Part shown: positions 59,654 to 64,000 of the stretch, piece by piece
Position numbering within the stretch: position 1 is the first letter of the stretch
How the letters are laid out: the number at the start of each line of letters is the position of its first letter
From: Oreohelix idahoensis
Lineage: Eukaryota > Mollusca > Gastropoda > Stylommatophora > Oreohelicidae
Length of the DNA stretch: 64,000 nucleotides
NCBI GenBank assembly: GCA_024509875.1
Contig: JAMPIV010000584.1
Span: forward strand, 1,302,001-1,366,000
Direction of reading: 5' to 3'
The notes under the pieces: model-generated
Told to the model about the DNA's origin: nothing
Databases searched by the model: none
The model's input: the letters and a program-made list of their open reading frames with translations, nothing else
Made by a program: the position numbers and the translations under genes

Positions 59654-62600
59654 ATGGCTACATTAGAATACTTCATTACACAAGGGAAAGCCCTTGATAA
59701 GACTGGTCAACAATTAGAACAATGGGCAGTTGCTCAATATGACAAAGCATTAGCTGCAGAAGAGAGAAAAGCTATGGCGGAAGAGAAAAGATTAGAAAGA
59801 GAAGCTGAGGCTGCTGCTGAACAAAAGAAATTGCAGATGCAGGTAGAGGAAAGGAGATTTGAAGCTGAACAAAAAAAATTGGAAAGAGAAGCTGCGGCTG
59901 AACAAAAAAGATTAGACAGTGAAGCTGAACAAAAAAGATTAGACAGGGAAGCTGAACAAAAAAGATTAGACAGGGAAGCTGAACAAAAAAGATTAGACAG
60001 AGAGGCTGAAGAAAAAAAAGCAATAAGAGAACATGAATTTGAGTTAGAGAAATTGAGATTGACATGTATGAGTAATGTTAATCAGGCATCTAGTGGTAAT
60101 GATAAACCTTCTACTTACAAGGTTAAGGTTCCACCGTTCAATCAGTCCAGTGACGATATTACATTCTGGCTGGATAGATTTGAACGTTCTTGTCGTACAC
60201 ATAATGTGGATAAATCACAATACGCTAATCAATTATCAGAAAACTTGAAAGGTGAATCTTTGACTAGATTATGCCTTGTAGGAGAAGCAGATAAGGATAA
60301 TTATGATGTCATTAGGGCGGCTTTGATAAAAAAATATCAGCTAAGTGAGGAAGGCTATCGCCTTTTATTTAAAACGATGGTACCTGAGACGGGTGTAGAA
60401 TTCTCAGAATTCACTGCAAAGGCACGTCTCACAGTTGATCGTTGGATTGAGCTTTCCAAAACAGAAAAAACGTATGAAGGACTTATGGATTTGTTGCTCA
60501 GAGATAAGATTATGTCATGTGTGAACAAACCTTTCCTTGAATTTATACATGAGCGTAAACCTAAATCTCTAAAAGAAATGGAAGAATATTGTTCCCAATA
60601 TGTCACTGCACACCCCGACGTGACTTTTGGCAACACTAAGATTAAGGAGAGTATGCCAGTTGCTTCAGCAACACCATACAATCCCAATTATTCACACAGA
60701 TTTCAGGGACCTCAAAACAGATTTGATAAAAAAGGTAACCATAATAGTTATCAAAACCAAGGTAACCAATCATTTCAGGGTTCTTCTTCAAAGAACTGGA
60801 GACGACCTGATAGCTCTCGACACAGGGGTGGTCATAATTATAGGAATTTCCGTAGAGGAAGTAATTATAGAAACTATCAGGGTTATCCGTCTTGGAGTCA
60901 ACAAGATCATAATTACAGAGATACTCATTATAATGAATATGATAATGGTAACCAAGGGAACTATGACTCAAACCCAAATAGGGGTTACAATAGAGGTAAC
61001 AATAACTACAGAGGTGATAATAACCGAGGTAGATCTCAAAACAAAAGACATAAACCACATTTTCAGGCAAACTCTGCACAACAAGAGTCCCATGAAACCT
61101 ATAAACAGAGTAAAGATAATAATGATGCTAGTAATATGGCATGTGCCGCTTTTGATTTTGGGAGAGCATCTCAGTGCCCCCAATGCAAAACGTTATTTGA
61201 GCCAACCACAGTGTCTACTTTAAGCTGTGGCCATCCTCTTCCTGCTCTTCCAGCATCAGTCGCGCATGATGGAAGAGGTTCTCTTGTCTTACATAAGGGT
61301 TTAGTGAATAACAATCCAGTCTCTGTGTTATTTGATTCTGGATGCACCACAATTGGTGTTAGGCAGTCACTCGTAGATCCTTCCCGTGCCACTGGACAAG
61401 TAGTCAAATGTGTAACATTTGGCGGCACATTAGAGAAATACTCTACTGCTATCATTAGGATTGCTACTCCTTTCTTTACAGGAGATGTACACGCATGTCT
61501 TCTTCTGAATCCGATCGCTGACCTCATCATCGGTCGCATTCATGGAGTCAAGGAATGCACTCCGCAACAAATTTCCACGTGGGAAAGGCAAAACATGCAG
61601 ATTGCTAACGCTGTAGTCACTAGAGCTCAGGCTCTTAATATGCCTCAAACTTCATCTACTGAAGATAATGAAGTGCATAACCAAGATAATCCCTTGGTAA
61701 TTTCTCGTGACTCGTTTATAAAACAGCAAGAAGATGATCCCACTCTGAAGAAATTCTTCATTCTTGCAACTAAAGGTGATCCGAATAAAGACACAAGTCG
61801 TAAATCGTGGATTACAAAGAAGAATGGCGTACTTGTACGTATGGTTCAAGACTCCATTACGTCAAGTCATTCTCAAATCCTGGTTCCCAAGAATTTGAGA
61901 GTTAAAATTTTGCAGCACGCTCACGACTCTCAGTGTGCTGGACACATGGGTTTTTCCCGTACTAAGTCAAGAGTCCTTGCGGCTTTCTTTTGGCCATTGG
62001 TAAACAAGGACATACGTATTTATTGTCGATCTTGTAAAGTATGTCAGGAAGTTAAATCCAAAGGTCCACGGCATGCTGCACCCATTCAGGCGGCGGACAT
62101 TCCTATTCGGCCGTTTCAAAAAATGGCCATAGACATTATTGGTCCATTTAAGATCAAGTCTGCCAGAGGACATCAGTTTATCTTGACGTGTGTTGATATG
62201 TGCACACGTTGGCCAGAGGCTATTCCTCTGAAGAGCATTACTACTGCTGATATTGCAGATGCTCTTTGGCTTATATTTTCTCGTCTGGGGTTCCCCGGAG
62301 AGATATTGTCAGACCATGGCACCCAACTAATATCAGATACCATGTCTCAAGTAATGTCTACTCTGCAGATAGATAGATCTTTAAGTAGTATCTACCATCC
62401 AATGTCTAATGGTATGGTCGAACGCCTTAATAGAACACTTAAAAACTTACTGGGGAAGATAACTGAGGATCATCCTCAAGACTGGGACAGAGTTTTACCT
62501 GCGGCCCTCTTCGCTTACAGAGAGGTACCCAATGAACATACGGGATTTTCTCCCTTTGAACTCGTCTTTGGCGCGCGTCCGCGTGGCCCTATGTCGTTGC

Positions 62601-63541
62601 TTCACGATCTCATAACATCTGACAATATTGACGATGACACAAAGTCATCCTACGAATATGTCATCGCGTTGAGACAAAAAATGATCGAAGCATGCAAATT
62701 AGCAACTTCTTCTTCTGAATTTGCGAAACAGAAGGCAAGGCAATTTGCCAATAAGAAGAGATGCTTACGACAACTTTGTCCTGGTGACAAAGCATTTGTA
62801 TTACTACCTTGTAGGGAAAACAGATTACTTATTTCTTGGAAAAGTCCGTACGATATAATATCGAAAATTTCCGATGTCGACTATATTGTCGATATTGATG
62901 GGAAGCATAAAACCTTCCACATCAATATGCTTACTGAATTCCATGAACGTCCGGATTATTTGCAACCCATTTTCCAAGCAACGGACAATTCTCCAGTACA
63001 ACATGGTCATTACTCATCACTGTCCGTGATACAGGATGAGGAAACAAGTTTTTCAGATGTAAATCTTCCTCTTCCAATGATCCCACTTCATTCCAGTGAA
63101 TCATGGAAGAACGTTACTGTCTCTCCTGATTTGTCTCTAGGAGAACAGCGACAAGTTTCAACTATGTTGCAAACATTTCAGGATGTACTCACTGACATCC
63201 CTGGACAAACGAATGTCATTCAACATGACATTGTTCTAACTGACCATACTCCTATTAGGGTTAGACCTTATCCTATACCTATACATTTTCAAGCACAGGT
63301 CGAGAAAGAGTTGGATGAGATGATAGATTTGAAAATAATCGAACCATCCACCTCTGCATATTCTTCGCCGATGGTTATTGTGCGTAAAAAAGACAATAAC
63401 ATACGTCTTTGCGTTGACTATCGAAAATTGAATCAAGTAACGAAGTTCGATGCCGAACCTATGCCTTTACTGGAAGAGCTACTTACTCGACTCTCCAAAT
63501 CTCATTTTTTCACTAAACTTGATTTGTCTAAAGGATATTAG
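59654..63541 (+). CDS. Gag-PR-IN-RT polyprotein of element 3 (to nonsense codon)
   Basis: ATG at 59654 (MATLEYFITQGK) is preferred over an upstream TTG. Gag: coiled coil at residues ~30-135 with repeated EAEQKRLDR units (a 27-bp coding repeat near 59926-60005); capsid-like domain ~165-330 (DDITFWLDRFERSC, DNYDVIRAALIKKYQ); Asn/Tyr/Gly/Arg-rich tail ~385-475 with no CCHC knuckle; then CPQCKTLF...LSCGH. Protease: SVLFDSGCTTIG near 61321. Integrase: HAHDSQCAGHMGF and YCRSCKVC near 61918-62045, Asp in MAIDIIGPF (~62122), Asp in ILSDHGTQL (~62306), Glu in NGMVERLNRTLK (~62407), GPY/F-like WKSPYDIISKI (~62840). RT starts near 63240 and reaches FTKLDLSKGY. The frame ends at TAG 63539-63541, where element 2 has TGG (Trp). 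There are no other breaks in 3.9 kb, so the copy is young. Confidence 0.93.
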   Translation: MATLEYFITQGKALDKTGQQLEQWAVAQYDKALAAEERKAMAEEKRLEREAEAAAEQKKLQMQVEERRFEAEQKKLEREAAAEQKRLDSEAEQKRLDREAEQKRLDREAEQKRLDREAEEKKAIREHEFELEKLRLTCMSNVNQASSGNDKPSTYKVKVPPFNQSSDDITFWLDRFERSCRTHNVDKSQYANQLSENLKGESLTRLCLVGEADKDNYDVIRAALIKKYQLSEEGYRLLFKTMVPETGVEFSEFTAKARLTVDRWIELSKTEKTYEGLMDLLLRDKIMSCVNKPFLEFIHERKPKSLKEMEEYCSQYVTAHPDVTFGNTKIKESMPVASATPYNPNYSHRFQGPQNRFDKKGNHNSYQNQGNQSFQGSSSKNWRRPDSSRHRGGHNYRNFRRGSNYRNYQGYPSWSQQDHNYRDTHYNEYDNGNQGNYDSNPNRGYNRGNNNYRGDNNRGRSQNKRHKPHFQANSAQQESHETYKQSKDNNDASNMACAAFDFGRASQCPQCKTLFEPTTVSTLSCGHPLPALPASVAHDGRGSLVLHKGLVNNNPVSVLFDSGCTTIGVRQSLVDPSRATGQVVKCVTFGGTLEKYSTAIIRIATPFFTGDVHACLLLNPIADLIIGRIHGVKECTPQQISTWERQNMQIANAVVTRAQALNMPQTSSTEDNEVHNQDNPLVISRDSFIKQQEDDPTLKKFFILATKGDPNKDTSRKSWITKKNGVLVRMVQDSITSSHSQILVPKNLRVKILQHAHDSQCAGHMGFSRTKSRVLAAFFWPLVNKDIRIYCRSCKVCQEVKSKGPRHAAPIQAADIPIRPFQKMAIDIIGPFKIKSARGHQFILTCVDMCTRWPEAIPLKSITTADIADALWLIFSRLGFPGEILSDHGTQLISDTMSQVMSTLQIDRSLSSIYHPMSNGMVERLNRTLKNLLGKITEDHPQDWDRVLPAALFAYREVPNEHTGFSPFELVFGARPRGPMSLLHDLITSDNIDDDTKSSYEYVIALRQKMIEACKLATSSSEFAKQKARQFANKKRCLRQLCPGDKAFVLLPCRENRLLISWKSPYDIISKISDVDYIVDIDGKHKTFHINMLTEFHERPDYLQPIFQATDNSPVQHGHYSSLSVIQDEETSFSDVNLPLPMIPLHSSESWKNVTVSPDLSLGEQRQVSTMLQTFQDVLTDIPGQTNVIQHDIVLTDHTPIRVRPYPIPIHFQAQVEKELDEMIDLKIIEPSTSAYSSPMVIVRKKDNNIRLCVDYRKLNQVTKFDAEPMPLLEELLTRLSKSHFFTKLDLSKGY

Positions 63542-64000
63542 CAAGTTCCTTTATCTGAACGCGCCAAACCTCTCACGGCTTTTTCAACACCTAGAGGTTT
63601 GTTCCAATGGAATTTTATGCCTTTCGGTCTTATGAACGCACCAGCTACGTTCGTACGCATGATGCGCCGAATCCTATCTTATCGGTCAGATGTCATTGCA
63701 TATCTAGACGACATCTGTCTTTTCAGCGATACTTGGGAAGATCACTATTTAGGGTTAGATGAATTGCTGTCTACTTTGCGTGAGCACAACCTGACAGCGA
63801 AACCCTCTAAAGCCTATATTGGTTTTAGCGAAATTTCTTTCCTAGGCCACCGAGTTGGTCATGGTTTCCTAAAGACAGAGGACCATAATACTAGTAAGAT
63901 ACTTAACATCTCAATCCCTAAGACTAAAAAACAGGTGAGAAGTCTGTTAGGTCTTATTCAATTTTATGGCAGATTCATTCAGAATCTATCCTCTATCATG
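63542..64000 (+). CDS. RT of element 3, continuation after the nonsense codon (partial)
   Basis: Same frame as the preceding gag-pol. It reads QVPLSERAKPLTAFSTPRG, NFMPFGLMNAPATFVRMM, AYLDDICLFSDTW (catalytic YLDD at about 63699-63710), then FLGHRVGHGF and KKQVRSLLGLIQFYGRFI up to the window edge. There are no further stops. Compared with element 2 only conservative changes are seen. If the TAG is an assembly error or is read through, the element would be open throughout this window. Confidence 0.9.

Larger units (their letters stand above)
57016..64000 (+). mobile_element. Gypsy element 3 (Gmr1-like order), 3' end beyond window
   Basis: 5' LTR, PBS, ~1.1 kb leader and a single gag-pol reading frame running to the window end. 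The order is gag, protease, integrase, RT. It is the same family as element 2 (long near-identical protein segments). RT continues to 64000; RNase H and the 3' LTR should lie outside. It is the most complete gag-pol in the window. Confidence 0.93.

Noticed and set aside
60627..61223. 198-codon frame overlapping element 3 gag (also 27887-28453 in element 2)
   Set aside because: It is an out-of-frame shadow of the Asn/Tyr/Arg-rich gag tail, whose codon bias keeps the +1 frame open. It is present in both elements only because gag is conserved.

Overview
This window looks like a repeat-saturated stretch of an animal genome. I found no convincing single-copy host gene, no rRNA or tRNA gene and no CRISPR array. 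Nearly everything recognisable is a mobile element or a simple repeat: three Ty3/gypsy-type LTR retrotransposons, several non-LTR (LINE) copies, two DNA transposons with transposase-like genes, one hAT-type non-autonomous element, a large palindromic (foldback) element, and many (TA)n arrays. The mixture of RTE-like LINEs, gypsy elements and dense (TA)n suggests a marine invertebrate. A mollusc, perhaps a cephalopod, is my guess and is not proven by anything here.

Layout. 1-2400: part of a dispersed repeat, AT-rich spacer, and ~100-bp tandem repeats. 2398-15806: a ~5 kb palindrome whose arms carry a PC4-like (ssDNA-binding p15) gene near the outer end and whose loop is a ~25-bp AT-rich tandem array; its left arm is split by gypsy element 1 (3954-12355, TSD CATAT). 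15808-16521: 3' end of an RTE-type LINE. 19924-22800: copy A of a ~2.9 kb non-coding dispersed repeat, itself hit by a LINE fragment with a 69-bp target duplication. 24165-25367: decayed IS630/Tc1-mariner-like transposase. 25777-33705: gypsy element 2, bounded by inverted LTRs and a 5-bp TSD (AACAT). 33964-39100: microsatellites, LINE fragments, a 20-bp satellite and a 47-bp minisatellite. 39110-46950: copies C and B of the dispersed repeat, split by a full-length RTE LINE (40844-44050) and by a hAT-type element (46175-46810). 47590-51594: a Jockey/CR1-group LINE split by an unclassified transposon carrying a 563-codon gene (48541-50640). 53150-56850: more dispersed repeats and a LINE tail. 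57016-64000: 5' LTR and most of gypsy element 3, cut by the window end.

How the parts relate. All three gypsy elements place integrase before reverse transcriptase/RNase H. This is the Ty1/copia-like order known for Gmr1-type gypsy elements. Elements 2 and 3 are one family and element 1 is a more distant relative. Element 3 has one long gag-pol frame with a single visible nonsense codon. Element 2 has one nonsense codon but a rearranged 5' end. Element 1 has lost protease and the integrase core, yet its LTRs are nearly identical, so it was probably mobilised recently in trans. The nested insertions provide internal empty sites (palindrome right arm for element 1; repeat copies A and B for each other), so several insertion calls rest on direct comparison within the window.
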